From Patiria miniata (taxonomy: Eukaryota > Echinodermata > Asteroidea > Valvatida > Asterinidae), in assembly GCF_015706575.1 (NCBI RefSeq), contig NW_024037059.1:27724129-27788128 (forward strand): DNA of 64,000 bases, given 5' to 3'. Below are positions 1 through 53,950 of this stretch, piece after piece. Made by a program: the position numbers and the translations under genes. Below the pieces are notes generated by a model. It had not been told where the DNA came from and searched no databases. It saw only the letters and a program-made list of their open reading frames with translations. Numbering within the stretch: position 1 is the first letter of the stretch; each line of letters starts with the position of its first letter.

Positions 1-45
1 CTGACCATCTTCAACTCGCCATAATTTCCGCTAGCGCCCTCCTTC
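1..45 (-). CDS. Possible part of the next ferlin exon
   Basis: The minus strand reads KSKEGASGNYGELKMV in one open frame to the window edge. A Lys/Glu-rich stretch with ELKV is expected in the otoferlin linker before C2E. No clean acceptor is visible upstream (AAAG only), so this is weak. Confidence 0.25.
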
Positions 46-354
46 GACTTTCTTAATCGCACAGTAGACTTGGTGATTCATAAGCTAACTATCAATGTAA
101 AATTCATCATGATTGGGCAATGTTAACCCCCGTCCAAAATGAGACACAGAATATCCATCCAATAAAGTAAGCTCTTTGATCCATGGACAACTATACACAA
201 TGCAATGGGCCACATACACACACGTGTGTGGTCAGACAGGGGACATTGTGTTTACACAATGCTCAAGGCCAAAGATTAAGCGATAAGAGTGCAGGCATAG
301 CAGTTTTAAGAGGAGCGTTTTTACTATGGAAGGAATTGATATGTACTACCATAT

Positions 355-420
355 TGCCTCTCTTCACCCATGAGTACAAATGTGTTCCTTGTGAGAATAC
401 AGACCAGAATGCCCTGATGC
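355..420 (+). repeat. Relic of the 97-bp SINE unit
   Basis: ATTGCCTCTCTTCACCCATG and GAATACAGACCAGAATGCCC match the 97-bp unit. Confidence 0.5.
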
Positions 421-559
421 CAAGCTGCTGCAAGGAAATGGTTTCATGGCCTGATGATCAGGGGTAATAATTGTGAAGCACCTGAGACGTTGGTATAAAT
501 CACTGCATAATCACCACATGACTATTATTAACAGAAACAGCAGCAACTACAGAACAAGT

Positions 560-824
560 CAGGGAGTCAGGCAATGGTTCTTTCCTCGCCTTCCACCGCT
601 GTGACCCGGGTTCGATTCCTGCCTGGGCCAATATGTGGATTGGGTTTTCAGTCCCTACCTGATTCCGTGGGTTTTCCCCAGAATATCTTCTGGGGTTTTC
701 CTCCCACCTCTAAAATTGTAACTTCTTCTCATTGTCTTCTCTCCACAGGTTTCTTCAGGCTTGCGAGCTACAGTGCCTAGGGCGCTTTTGAGAAATCCTT
801 GGTTTCATTACCAGAAATAGTTAG
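560..824 (+). mobile_element. tRNA-derived SINE, family 1 copy 1
   Basis: B-box GGTTCGATTCC near 610, then a conserved body (CCGTGGGTTTTCCCCAGAATA, CTCCCACCTCTAAAA) and a tail ending CTTGGTTTCATTACCAGAAA. Shared with copies at 4378 and 49660. Confidence 0.8.
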
Positions 825-879
825 CAATAATAATATTAGTCACAGCAATAATAAAAAAATTCTGTACCACAATAATTAC

Positions 880-43210
<42,331 letters not shown>

Positions 43211-45892
43211 TCCTGCAAGATTTCAGCCTCAATTCCGGCCGGAAAGTAGTTGAGGAAAAGTTTCCGAGAGCACGTCAGCCGGCCATTTTAACTGCGTCAA
43301 TGGTCTGTGTTGTGTGTACAAAACACGCATACCCATGTACAATCGACCTGCAAATAAAAGCAGACGACACTTGTTGCGTGTGTACTGAAGCGTGAAACAT
43401 AAATTGTATACATGATACATGGCCAGCTTTACATAACACAAATTTCGAGGTTAAACTCGGTGCTGACATAAATAATGTCTTTTAAAATGGCTGTTTATGG
43501 CTAAAGTTTAATCCAAATCGGAATTTATTGTCATCCGTTATCGGATCTTATACACTTTATATTTCGATACAATGTTAATCGATCAAATCGAGAGAGTTAT
43601 TGCCATCATGAAATCGTTGCAATTCCATTCTAATAAAAACTTCAAAGAGTACATTATAGACGCTTTTTTTTAAAATACAATTTGACACATTTGACGCAGA
43701 AGAATACGAAGACAGAGAAAGAAACTGAACAGCAATAATCTTTTTGGGCGCCTCAGATCGAGTCAATCACTAAATAAATTTGAACAGCGCTTTAATTGTT
43801 TTTTTGTTCAGTGCACCGTACCACCTGCTGAACGCGATTATAAAAGTGAGGGCGCTCTTCAGTTCCACCGGTACGGATTTTCTTGTGTTATTTACGCCGA
43901 TCACGTTTACATCTTTTGGCCCACGTCACCCTTCTGGAAAATTGTATTGTTTGTTTGTGTACAAAATGCCATTTTTTTCTGCGGCAAGTTTCGTGTAAAA
44001 AAAATTCTAGCTTCGACGGTTCTTTTTTTTCACGAATATTTTAAGAGGGCGGACATTGTTTTTTTTCTCTCCTCGCCCCGCCCCTCCTCCGGTTGTGGAA
44101 ATAATGGAAATTTACATATCTCCCCTCCTATTGGTTAAATCTTGGACACCTCTTGAATAATTAATTATTCATGAACTTTCTCTTGCAGTGAGAAAAGTGA
44201 AGTCAGGATACCGTATACGGCGTGCAAATGGATGGAAAGTAGAATCAATTTTCTTTTTATAATGTTTTATTCATTATTTTGTTTTGTTTATACATTGTAG
44301 CCACTAGGCTTAAAGTTAGACTTAAGACAGAACGGCAATGGCAAAGTGTTAAAAATAGTGCTTAGCTTTTTAAAGACGTTTTACGTTTTTCACATGTTTA
44401 GTCTGAGACAAGTTTAGGATTTTGCACAGTATGATATAGCCTGATAGTGCCATTTAATAATAACTTATGAAAAAAAGTCAAATACATATTTTAATGTTCG
44501 CATTCGTAAACAGATCATAATGAAAGTGTGAAAAACTGTGCATTCAGCCTGTCATTTGACTTCAACCAATTACTTCATTTTTATATACTTTTATAATGTA
44601 TACTTGATGGTACTAATTGGCTTTCGTACGTGCCTAAACGTGTCAGGGAGATTCGTAAATCTAAATGTCGTGGATTCAAACAAGTGGATATCTTGAAAAA
44701 AGGTGGGTTGTTTTCCCAAAACTTGCCACGCGTCTCTTGAAAAAAAAATGAATTGACTCTCTTTAATATGTTTAATTATTGGCTCAGTACGCTATATGTG
44801 ACAAGTGTACATAATAGTTGCCTTGTGTAAGTCGAGTTTAAGACAGCCCTTTAATACTTTTGTGTTCAACACTTTTGTGTTCAACACTTTTGTTTAGCGA
44901 CCTCGGCTAGTCGGCCTTGTTAAATTATTTGCGTGGAATTCGTCATACCACGAAGTCATCATAGTACGAAGACCGGACAAGCATTAATGTTTTGTCATCG
45001 TCTTGCAGGTAATGCTATTTGATTTATTTCCGTATTTCTTATGTAACTTTACTTTAATAACTTTAGTTTAGATATGCCATTTTCAAGATATATATATCAT
45101 TACTTTGTTTGATGTAACCGGAACAAATGCAGATGCGCCCAAGTATATTTTCCCTTCGATCGTCTTACAGAAATTGAATAAAATCAGAAAGCAAATTTCC
45201 GTTTCCTCAATATAATTGCCCGTTTTAAAACAACTCGTCACATTTGGCCGGGTCACAAGTCGATCAAAGGTTGTAACAGAATCGTTTCCAAATTTCTTAT
45301 CATTTTGTCACATGCTAACCGGCTACCGTGTACCACGAAGGCAGGGTGACCGTTTTAGCCGATATTCGGCTAACTTTGACAGAATTTTTGTTAAAAAAAC
45401 GAGTTTGACAGAAAATTTGACAGAATGGATTTTTTTTGGGCAGATTTCTGGCAGAATTCTGCAAAAAATGGTTATTTGACAGAAAAAACAGCAAATTTGA
45501 ACAAAAAAGTGTACATTTGTTTAAAAAAGCTTCAATCCTTGCAAACAAACCCTTGCATAATGGACAGGTTGGCTGGTCTAGGTGCTGAGGTTCACTGGGA
45601 AACGGACTTGATCGTCCGCGTTTTGCCCAATATTTACCAATAATTTCACAACATCTAGACTAGATTGTTTTTGTAATTTGAATCTTAGTTAAGGCAATAC
45701 TTCCAATCTGCATGTGATGTTTTTATAGTATATTTCGAGTAATTCTGGGGAATTTGGCAGATTTTTTGATAAATCTGACAGATTTTTGATGTGCATTTAG
45801 CAGAATTTGGCTCTGACCTTACTGCACGAAGGCTACACTGTACAAAGTGCATAGTTCAGTAGACACAATTCTTTTCCTTTCGTCTTTTCTAG
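43211..45892. promoter_or_regulatory. Divergent intergenic region between ferlin and FAXDC2
   Basis: The two genes face away from each other here. A GC-rich CCCCGCCCCTCC GC-box-like stretch near 44082 and an inverted CCAAT box (ATTGGT, about 44130) could serve one or both promoters. No TATA box is compelling. A near-palindrome (AATAATTAATTATT) lies at about 44155. Three copies of an 18-bp unit (TTTGTGTTCAACAC) lie at 44862-44895. At 45345-45500 and 45745-45820 there is T- and GACAGAAT-rich repeat DNA related to 59110-59190. Regulatory roles are inferred. Confidence 0.4.
44900..45008 (+). other. Candidate FAXDC2 5' noncoding exon (5' end unknown)
   Basis: The first coding exon is preceded by a splice acceptor (TTTTCTAG at 45885-45892), so an upstream noncoding exon is needed. 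The best visible donor is CAG|GTAATG at 45008/45009. The 5' boundary given is only a guess. Confidence 0.3.
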
Positions 45893-45920
45893 TTAGCGAC
45901 TCGAGTGTTTTGTTGTCAAA

Positions 45921-45977
45921 ATGGCTACCCACAAAACTGCTGATGCGTACCCGGCTACGGGGATGGAAGTAAACAAG
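45921..45977 (+). CDS. FAXDC2: FAXDC2 coding exon 1
   Basis: Encodes MATHKTADAYPATGMEVNK, phase 0 end, GTATAT donor. The exon itself begins at 45893 with 28 nt of 5' UTR. Confidence 0.88.
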
Positions 45978-48900
45978 GTATATAGTCTTTATTCAGTCTT
46001 TCAGAGATCAAAATAATACATAGGCCTATGCAAGGCCCAATGCGTAATGATTCAATTTGTGCTTCATTTTCAGTTCGAGTACTAGGCCTAAATGCCTATG
46101 TGGAATTATGGTCATGCGTATTATATTTAGCGGAAGGTAAAATTAGCGTAGTAAATGTGAGTCATAAGTGACGAAGCTTTGTTGTATACAGGCAAGAATA
46201 AGTAAAGCAGGATAATCCCGGCCCAGACCTAGATCGGGCCTGGGCAAAATGCATTTCGCGCATGAGCCTTGGAGCCAGCCTAGAGAGAAGCCTGTACCAT
46301 ACAGGCGCAATTTAGCGAAGAATCTGCGCCGCAGCTGATATTTTTGTTTTACCACCAACGCTTTTTGCAAAAAGGGAATTCATTAAATTCGTGTTCATGT
46401 ACCCTTAACGAGACATGTAAGTTACACCTTCAGGGGAGATACCGGGCGCGTATTCTTTTCCTAGGAGGGTTAGGGGCAATGTCATGAATAATTCAGTTTT
46501 TCCTTTGAATCATTGCAAGACTTAGGTTCTCGTTCTATTTTCCCCTTAATTTAAAATTATCTCAGTGATAAATTTGGAGAAGAAAAATAGCTGATGAAAA
46601 TGATCAGCGACGACGTGGATTCGAACCAGGGATCTTTGTAAGCTCATCTCGCTATCCACTAGGCTACTGTGTGGTAGCTCGACGACAACCGTTCTTTAAA
46701 ATGCTTTAATGTATTGTAACAAGTTGAGTAACTAGCAACAATGCTGTTGATGTCATTGTCCGTTCTCATAATTTTCCCATCGAAACTACTGAATTATTCA
46801 TGACATTGCCCCTAACCCTCCTAGGACTAAAAATTACGCATACCGGGCATTAGGGAGACATTTCAATGTCACAGCTCCTATTGAGCGGCAAAATAGGCTA
46901 GCCTCGATTGCTCGTGGTCCAAAACATAAATACAATCCAACACCTTTATAACAAGGTCCTTTGGACTTTACAAAAAAAAACCCGGAACAATTGGGGTTAG
47001 GGCCATTAAAGTTGGGGGGGGGGGGAAATTGTGCGTAACCATGTGGGAATGTCTCCCAGTCCCAAGGTACCATTTCCCGTAATAATAATAACTATAATAA
47101 CCTTCGCCCACAATAACACACAGCTATAGCTATATACAGATTAAAAAAACTAGCGGCTCAGTGATGCGACAACTTGAAACCGTTAACATCGCAACCTGTC
47201 TCGCACCATAATTGTACCAGATCGATAGCCGTTTTCCATCTAATTTGCATAAGTTAGGCACAAGACAATATTAAGAGTGAAAATCACTCAAATTTTGGAC
47301 TGAAATACTGAAAAAGATTACGTTAACACCTGTGAAAACTCGAATGAGAACTCGATCTCATTGCTTGCCAATGATTACTCTAATTAGTGAGTTTTCCGAC
47401 ACTCGAGCAGAGTTAATTTTAACGATAAAGGAAGTTCCCAAAATTCAAGGCAAAATATTATTTTTTTTTCCTTTCGATCTCTCAGGCTCCCGAGAGAGGC
47501 AGCATGGCCGGTAGCATCCGAATGCTGGTTGTCATAACAACCAGCATTCTGGTGGTTGTAATTGCCGCCAAAAACTCTCTGACGTGGCTCCTGGACCAGT
47601 TTCTCTTGGCGAGTGGATGCTTTTGGACCAGACAGTACGAGGTCATCTACAACCTGTTTGGCGGGAACGAGTTCTTAATCCTTTCATTAGGTTTGAATTT
47701 TTCTTTTTGTTTACCATCAACTAGAACGCCCTGTCATTCATACATATTCATAGTGTCCATGGCTTCCACTTACATGCATATTCATAGTGTCCGGCTTTGA
47801 GATTGACCAATCAGAAGATGGGAAACCAGAATAGGAAACGTTGATGAGTATAACACTGACAAGTTTTTATTTATACCACGACAGGGACCTTGCTGGTGTC
47901 AACTGTGGTGTACTGGACACTCGCCTCCGGATGCTTGTTTGTCGATGCAACAGGGAAGCCATCTTGGATTCACAAATACAAGATACAGCAGGACAAGAAC
48001 ATACCGGTAACAATGATTCTTGCCTTATTTTCACCGATCCAGTAATCACCAATTGATTCGTACATTGAATGTGGATGATTACCATGAATGAACCGATTCA
48101 TGAAACCCCGCCCTAATGATGTTTTCACCAATCACAGCCTGGCTTAATATCGCCTGCGTGCCAACTCCAACACGCGCATGCGTACACGTGCGCGCGTACG
48201 ACGCGCGCAACTGGTGGGCGCGATGTCAACTTGGAGCTGACGAGCATACGTGCTGGTTTCCCCACGTACGAGCTCAGTGGGCAGGGCTTATGATCGGCCT
48301 TTTACATTGGTTGTTTGGTTGACAGTGGTACATTCGTACTTTTGTAGTTATGAACGTTTCTCTATGCACATTTTGGAGGGACTACTTTGTTTTTACTCAG
48401 ATCTCACACAAACCAAGCAATGTCTTCACACTGTGTTCGCCATAATCTCCCAAAAAGGCAAAAATGGGTTAATATCATACCACTGAGTGGGACAAACACC
48501 AATATTAAAGAACCTAAAGGTAGAATAATTAAACCGCCTGTGATTTTGGGTAAACAGGTGGATCCTGCACTGCTCCGGCAGGCTGTGACCGGGACCCTCT
48601 TCAATCAGTTCGCAGTGGGTCTCCCGTTCCTCCTGGTGTGTGCCTGGCTGAGTAGAATGCGCGGATGCAGCGCTTCTACACGCTTGCCTGAATTCCACTC
48701 CGTGTTGCTGGAGATGTTGGTGTTTCTGGCGGTGGAGGAGATTGGTTTCTACTATTTACATCGGTAAAAGAGAACATGCTTTCTTTTCTTCATTGAAAAA
48801 AAATCCTTGGGAACATTCAATTACAAATGTCATGAGTACATAAGCTTTACCATCCCTTAGCCTACACATCATATCAAGACTATTCTTTTGTTGTTTACAA

Positions 48901-50366
48901 ACATGAAATGTATTCCTTAAAAGACAAATGTACTGAAACTTGGTGCACTTGTAAAAACATCGATGGTTATACTCAATTTGTAGTTTGACTAGCATTATTA
49001 ATTATATCGTCATTAGATTCACGTTTATCTTGACATTTAAGCGTAACATTTTACGGCACCCATTTCGTTTGATTCTACACTTTCGAGAACGGTAAACGTC
49101 CAAAGTTCTGTTGAAAAACTCATTTAGGCTTGGCACGAACAAAATGGTGGTGATATATAAAACAAATGCACATGTGTCAGATGTGCACAAGCAGGCTCTT
49201 TCAGTAATGCAACCATACTGCATTTTTATGACTGAAGATTTGCGTGACTTCCATTTTTCAAAGTCACATTGGCAACGCAACCCACACTTCAAAAAGTGTG
49301 GTGTTAAAATTTACACCAGTTTTTGCAGTGCCTAATCTCTTTTTGAACATCTGCCCTATTTTTCAGGTTGTTTCATCACAGTTTCTTCTACAAGCGATTC
49401 CACAAGCGCCACCATGAGTACACAGCGCCGTTCGCCGTGTCCAACTTCGACGTGCACTGGTTGGAGCACGCGGTGGCGAACCTAGCACCCATGGCCGCCG
49501 GTCCGCTGATTGCGGGCTCTCATGTGGCCACTACCTGGTTCTGGCTGACTATTGGTACGTTCTCTAGCCTCCTGGCCCACTCTGGGTATCACCTGCCATT
49601 CCTACCGTCGACCGAGGCTCATGACTTTCACCATCTCAAGTAAGTAATTGTTACTTCTAATTTCTGGTAATGAAACCAAGGATTCCTCAAAAATGCCCTA
49701 GGCACTGTAGCACACAAGCCTGAAGAAACCTGTCATCATCATCAGAAGACACTGAGAACAACGTACAGTTTTAGAGGTGGGAGGAAAACCCCAAAAGAAT
49801 ATTCTGGGGAAACCCACAGAATCAGGTAGGGACTGAAAGCCAATCCACATGTGGACCAGGGCAGGAATTGAACCCGGGCCGTAGAGGTGAAAGGCGAGGA
49901 AATTAACCTTGCCAACCAGTGAAGCTATTTTTTTTTAGAAGTCTATACACCAAAATTAGTTGGTCTCGCTCCGAAATCTGATTTAATAAAAAATTAGATC
50001 TTCAAAAGAATTGTGTTCCAATTCTTAGCGGATGATTTCGATGATCTATGCTTGACATCAGGATTAGGACATACATTTCTTCATTTAAAATTATTTGGAT
50101 AATTTCTACTATTTGTAATAAGAGTGACTATTGAAATAAAATCAAGCCATTCACACATGTACAATTAACAGAGTTTAAGTTTGGAGTTGATTTCAATGTC
50201 AGAGAATTTCTGTTTCAGATTCGTGAATAATTTCGGAGCCTTGGGCATTCTGGATCGCCTACACGGCACGGACGCCATCTTCAGACAGTCACAGAACTTC
50301 CAACGTGACGTGTTGCTGACTGGATTCACTCCAGCTTCTGAACTGGGTACAGCCAAAGGCAACTAA
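45921..50366 (+). CDS. FAXDC2: FAXDC2-like fatty acid hydroxylase domain protein, complete, 6 coding exons
   Basis: Member of the membrane-bound di-iron fatty acid hydroxylase/sterol desaturase superfamily, expected in the ER; the exact substrate is unsettled in the family. Six exons join in frame to 337 codons (336 residues); human FAXDC2 is about 333. Hydrophobic segments lie near residues 30-46, 84-104, 142-160 and 174-194. The histidine boxes are complete: H196-RLF-HH201, H209-KR-HH213 and H282-DF-HH286, with extra H227, H231, H268 and H272. The ATG at 45921 is the first in the exon; an alternative Met is residue 26. The gene is head-to-head with the ferlin, and a large transposon begins 53 bp after the stop. 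Confidence 0.95.
46460..46825. mobile_element. MITE with 37-bp perfect ends enclosing a tRNA-like sequence
   Basis: CCTAGGAGGGTTAGGGGCAA continuing TGTCATGAATAATTCAG is exactly inverted at 46789-46825. Inside, minus strand about 46607-46690, lies a tRNA-like stretch with an A-box TAGCCTAGTGGATAGCGA and a B-box GGTTCGAATCC. It sits in FAXDC2 intron 1. Confidence 0.8.
47486..47690 (+). CDS. FAXDC2: FAXDC2 coding exon 2
   Basis: 205 nt. Holds the first membrane segment (MAGSIRMLVVITTSILVVV) and FWTRQYEVIYNLFGGNEF. Ends in phase 1 at GTTTGA. Confidence 0.93.
47885..48006 (+). CDS. FAXDC2: FAXDC2 coding exon 3
   Basis: 122 nt. Second membrane segment TLLVSTVVYWTLASGCLFV, then PSWIHKYKIQQDKNIP. 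Phase 0 end, GTAACA donor. Confidence 0.95.
48558..48763 (+). CDS. FAXDC2: FAXDC2 coding exon 4
   Basis: 206 nt. VDPALLRQAVTGTLFNQFA, a membrane segment, and VEEIGFYYLHR, which begins the first histidine box. Ends in phase 2. Confidence 0.95.
49367..49639 (+). CDS. FAXDC2: FAXDC2 coding exon 5 (histidine boxes)
   Basis: 273 nt. LFHHSFFYKRFHKRHHEYT completes box 1 and gives box 2; STEAHDFHHL is box 3. Ends in phase 2 at GTAAGT. Confidence 0.96.
49660..49930 (-). mobile_element. tRNA-derived SINE, family 1 copy 3
   Basis: Minus-strand copy with the same tail and body, in the last FAXDC2 intron. The tRNA-like end is at about 49870-49920. Confidence 0.8.
50219..50366 (+). CDS. FAXDC2: FAXDC2 coding exon 6 and stop
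   Basis: 148 nt. KFVNNFGALGILDRLHGTD, the family C-terminal block, ending ASELGTAKGN and TAA at 50364-50366. Confidence 0.95.
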
Positions 50367-50419
50367 CTTGGAACAAGTTGAACAGTGTAAAATTATGGAA
50401 GAGGAGGTACTGCACAGCG

Positions 50420-52334
50420 TAGCCTTGACCAAGGCTATCAGCTTGTTCCCATATGAGCTTGTTCCCGCTACCGCACACGGTGCGCCCAGCAACACAATGT
50501 TGTACTACACCGTTAGCCCCAACGACCCTTGCGTGTGCTTTGTGTGCATGTACGTACGCCCCACACTCACTTCCGCAAACAGCCGTACAGTAAGTCGAGG
50601 CAGAAGATAGCCTTGACGCAACCGTGTATGCTGAATATGATAATTAGTTCGCGCTATGGTAAATAGTCTTCTCTCATTGGATAACGGCTGACAAAAATAT
50701 GAATATTTATTAAATTGCATAATACGACCAAAGGTTTATAAACCAGACGGCCTGTGGTAACAATAATTATTGTAAAACACCCCTTTAAAATCTTAAATAA
50801 TAGTAGAATAATATTTTTAAAGTTACACATAGTTTGGGTCGAAAATGAAATGAAAAGGATGAAAAATTTGACCTTCAAAAAACGGCAAACGGTACAAAAC
50901 CGCACGCCGGCAAAAACGATGTCACCATGCACAGAGGCCACCGTGACGTTGGGGCCGTCCACTGTAGGCACCGGCCCGGCTGGCGCCATGCAGTGAGACA
51001 CGCTGCGCTTTCACGTTCAGCGGCCAAAAAAGCGCTCACACTATTGAGTATGTATCTACCGCTGACTTTTTTTTGGGGGGGGGGGTATCTCTCCTTCAGA
51101 AAACTTATTCTGTAAGACTGATTTTAACTTGTATGAACAACTTATAAGTTATATGTCGTATGTACGACTAATATATCGACAGGGTACGACATATTTCGAC
51201 AGGGTACGACTAATATCATCGACAGGTTACGACATATATGTCGACAGGGTATGACATATCAAACATATGACATAATGTCGACAGGTGCCGGTACGACATA
51301 TATGTCGTGCATAAGTCGAGTCGACAGGGTACGATATATGTCGCATACGACAAAGTCGTATATATAAGTACGACTTAATATCTCTTGTGTTCAAAATATG
51401 AATTGTAACTCGTATGTTCGACTTGTTTGTCGATTATGTCGTACATACAACATATCTTGTGAGAACGACTTGTATCTCGTGCGATTTACATCTACGACTT
51501 ACATGTCGTATGTATGTCGTAGGTACGACATACGATTCATACGTACGCGTTAAAATACATGTGTCGTACGTATGAGATGTACATGAATGGATGAATGTTG
51601 CACATGGTACGAATTCAGGGAGAGTTTTTTTTTCACCATGTACCTGACAGTTTCGTATATTTCCATCTCAAAGTCAATAGCTCGTTTCTTGCACTTAATT
51701 CATACGGGTGCTTATTGATACGAGTTAACCTGCATTCGATTAAATGGGTACGATTTGACCTGGGTCCGAGTTGACCTGTTCCCTACATTCGCTGTCAGAA
51801 TAGCACGGGCAGGTAGCGGCGTGATAATGTACGCTGTTGCACCGACAAAACGTCGGCGGACTGTCTTGAACTGTCCAATTCGCAATACATTGGAAATATA
51901 TCATTTTGAACAATTGTTCACTCATATAGCGGCATATTTTATTTGTTTGTAATAAAACTGGAGAAATGGTTTAAAATGGGACCAGTAATTTGCGGGTCAT
52001 GAATATGTATATCGCGGGTCAAAGTTTACGGGCTTTGATTGGATATCGTGTAATATATGCACATCAGACATTTTCGGCCGATTTCGGTCGAAACTATAAA
52101 GAAACACATAAGAATTCGCCACGGTTGCGTCAAGGCTATCTTCCGCCTCGACTTGCTGTACGTACGGCTGTTTGCGGAAGTGTGTGTGGGGCGTACGTAC
52201 ATGCACACAAAGCACACGCAAGGGTCGTTGAGGCTAACGGTATAGTACAACTAGTGATTGTGTCGCGGCGCGCGCGGTGTGCGGTAGCGGGAACAAGTTC
52301 GTATGGGAACAGCTGATAGCCTTGGTCAAGGCTA
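50420..52334. mobile_element. Mutator-like foldback element, 1.9 kb, next to FAXDC2 stop
   Basis: Long terminal inverted repeats at 50420-50626 and 52110-52334 start with the self-complementary TAGCCTTGACCAAGGCTA. Perfect 9-bp duplications TGCACAGCG (50411-50419, 52335-52343) flank it. Long inverted ends plus a 9-bp duplication suit the MuDR superfamily (inference). No transposase frame is seen. The core holds a TACGACATATGTCG-type palindromic tandem repeat. AATAAA at about 51950 could end FAXDC2 transcripts. Confidence 0.82.
51125..51560. repeat. Palindromic TACGACATATATGTCGTA tandem array
   Basis: Degenerate units of TACGACATATATGTCGACAG repeated and inverted; nearly every unit is self-complementary. 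It is the core of the Mutator-like foldback. Confidence 0.8.
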
Positions 52335-53744
52335 TGCACAGCGAGGAGTCGTAAAAAAAAGAAATTATACTTAGCTTTGAACCCAATGCAGAAGTTGCGC
52401 GTGCCGAGTTTTCACAAATTGATCGTCCTTCTGTTTGTCAATTTTTTTCATTGTTAAATGTACAGTGGAATTCACGTAACAAAGTGCAACCTCGTTCCCA
52501 TGGATACGATGCCGCACCATGTTGGTTCCCATCATGCCTTGCGTGATCTTAACCTTATTGGTTAAGAATTGGTTAGTGAAGGAATGCGCACGCGCCCATG
52601 GGGTCGAGGCTGAACGAAGTGAGATGGGTCGCCTGCCAGATTTCACCTCCAAGTTTGATTTCAACAGCGCATACGTGCATATAAATATAAACTGTAGTAT
52701 TATTAGGGTAAAACAAAAGAATCCGCTATGTATAGTAAAGTTAGTGCGAAATCGTATTAGTTATCAACGAAATTAACCGGTAAAGATCTTCTAGAAATAC
52801 TAATGAAGTTTTCAAAAGAGTTTGAAAACACATTTCTGCCTTCTTTTTGACCGCATAAAATATTGCAGAATGCGGAAAGGAAGACCGATTCTCCACACAC
52901 TTTATGCTTTTATTTAACTGATTTAAATATGAGCAAGATTGTAATTCATCTCGTAGTTAAAAAATAAAGCCGACGCCGTTAACTTCCGATTTGCATGTTG
53001 TCAGTTTGTCTTGAGAGTTTAGTAGCTGTTGTGTTTTTTTTTTTGGGGGGGGGAGGGGGGTTAGTTAAAATGAAGGTTCCAACGCTGAAAAAAAAATAGG
53101 TTCAATTCAAAATTAGGTCTAATTACAGAGAAATCCTGAATAAATAAGACACCAAAGGTTCTCTACTTTGCAATGGAGTGGTTGGACTTTTTTCTTTTTA
53201 TGGCGATGGGCTTTAGACTACCTTTATAAGGATTGTAATCTTTTGTGGAAGTGTAAAATACCCAAAAATTCATTTGATAAAATTTCCCAGAAAAGGTAAG
53301 TGAATTTTATCAAGTTCTAATTTGATCTGTGTCTTGAACACCATTGTACCTAGGGGAGTTAAATTTTCTCAGTTTTGGAAATTATGGTATTTGTCTGTCG
53401 TGTGTTTTTTTTGGTATCGTCAAAGATCTAAGATTCCAGCGGCTTCATTTGTAGACCTTGTAAATCATTGCATAAATAATATACAAAGATTATCAAATTG
53501 TTTTTAAACTAAAACTCTGGCCGCTAAGCAAATTTTGTCATGACTACAAAGCAAAACAAAAGTGAACAACTTTTTTGCTGAATGAATTTCATAACATTAT
53601 TTATTTCACTGCATACTCAGGTGTGGTGTCTAAGGATTCGGCGACTGTACAATTTGATTCCACTAATTTAAAAAACAAATTTTGAAACATGCTAGCCGAC
53701 AACATATAGAAAGCAGCAAGCAATACTGCAGTAGAAAAAACAAC

Positions 53745-53950
53745 TAAGAAATAACTACGAAAAGCTCAGAAAAATAAGAAAAACGTATAATAAAAAAACT
53801 ACGAAAAGCTTAGAAAAACTACGAATTAAACTTATAATAAACACTACGAAAGCTTAAAAAAACTACGAATTAAATTTGCAATAAGAAAAATTCTAAAGGC
53901 TTAGAAAATGACGAATTAAACTTATAGTAAAAAAACTACGAAAAACTACC
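53745..53950. repeat. AACTACGAAAAGCTTAGAAA tandem repeat
   Basis: Degenerate units of ACTACGAAAAGCTTAGAAAA and ACTACGAATTAAACTTATAA, in the FAXDC2-tetraspanin intergenic region. Confidence 0.75.

Noticed and set aside
46607..46690. Functional tRNA gene
   Set aside because: It has A- and B-boxes but I could not fold a full acceptor stem and anticodon arm, and it lies inside a MITE.
48404..48767. 126-residue plus-strand frame and its antisense shadows around FAXDC2 exon 4
   Set aside because: Only 48558-48763 is exonic; the rest is intron read-through, and the minus-strand frames have no family match.
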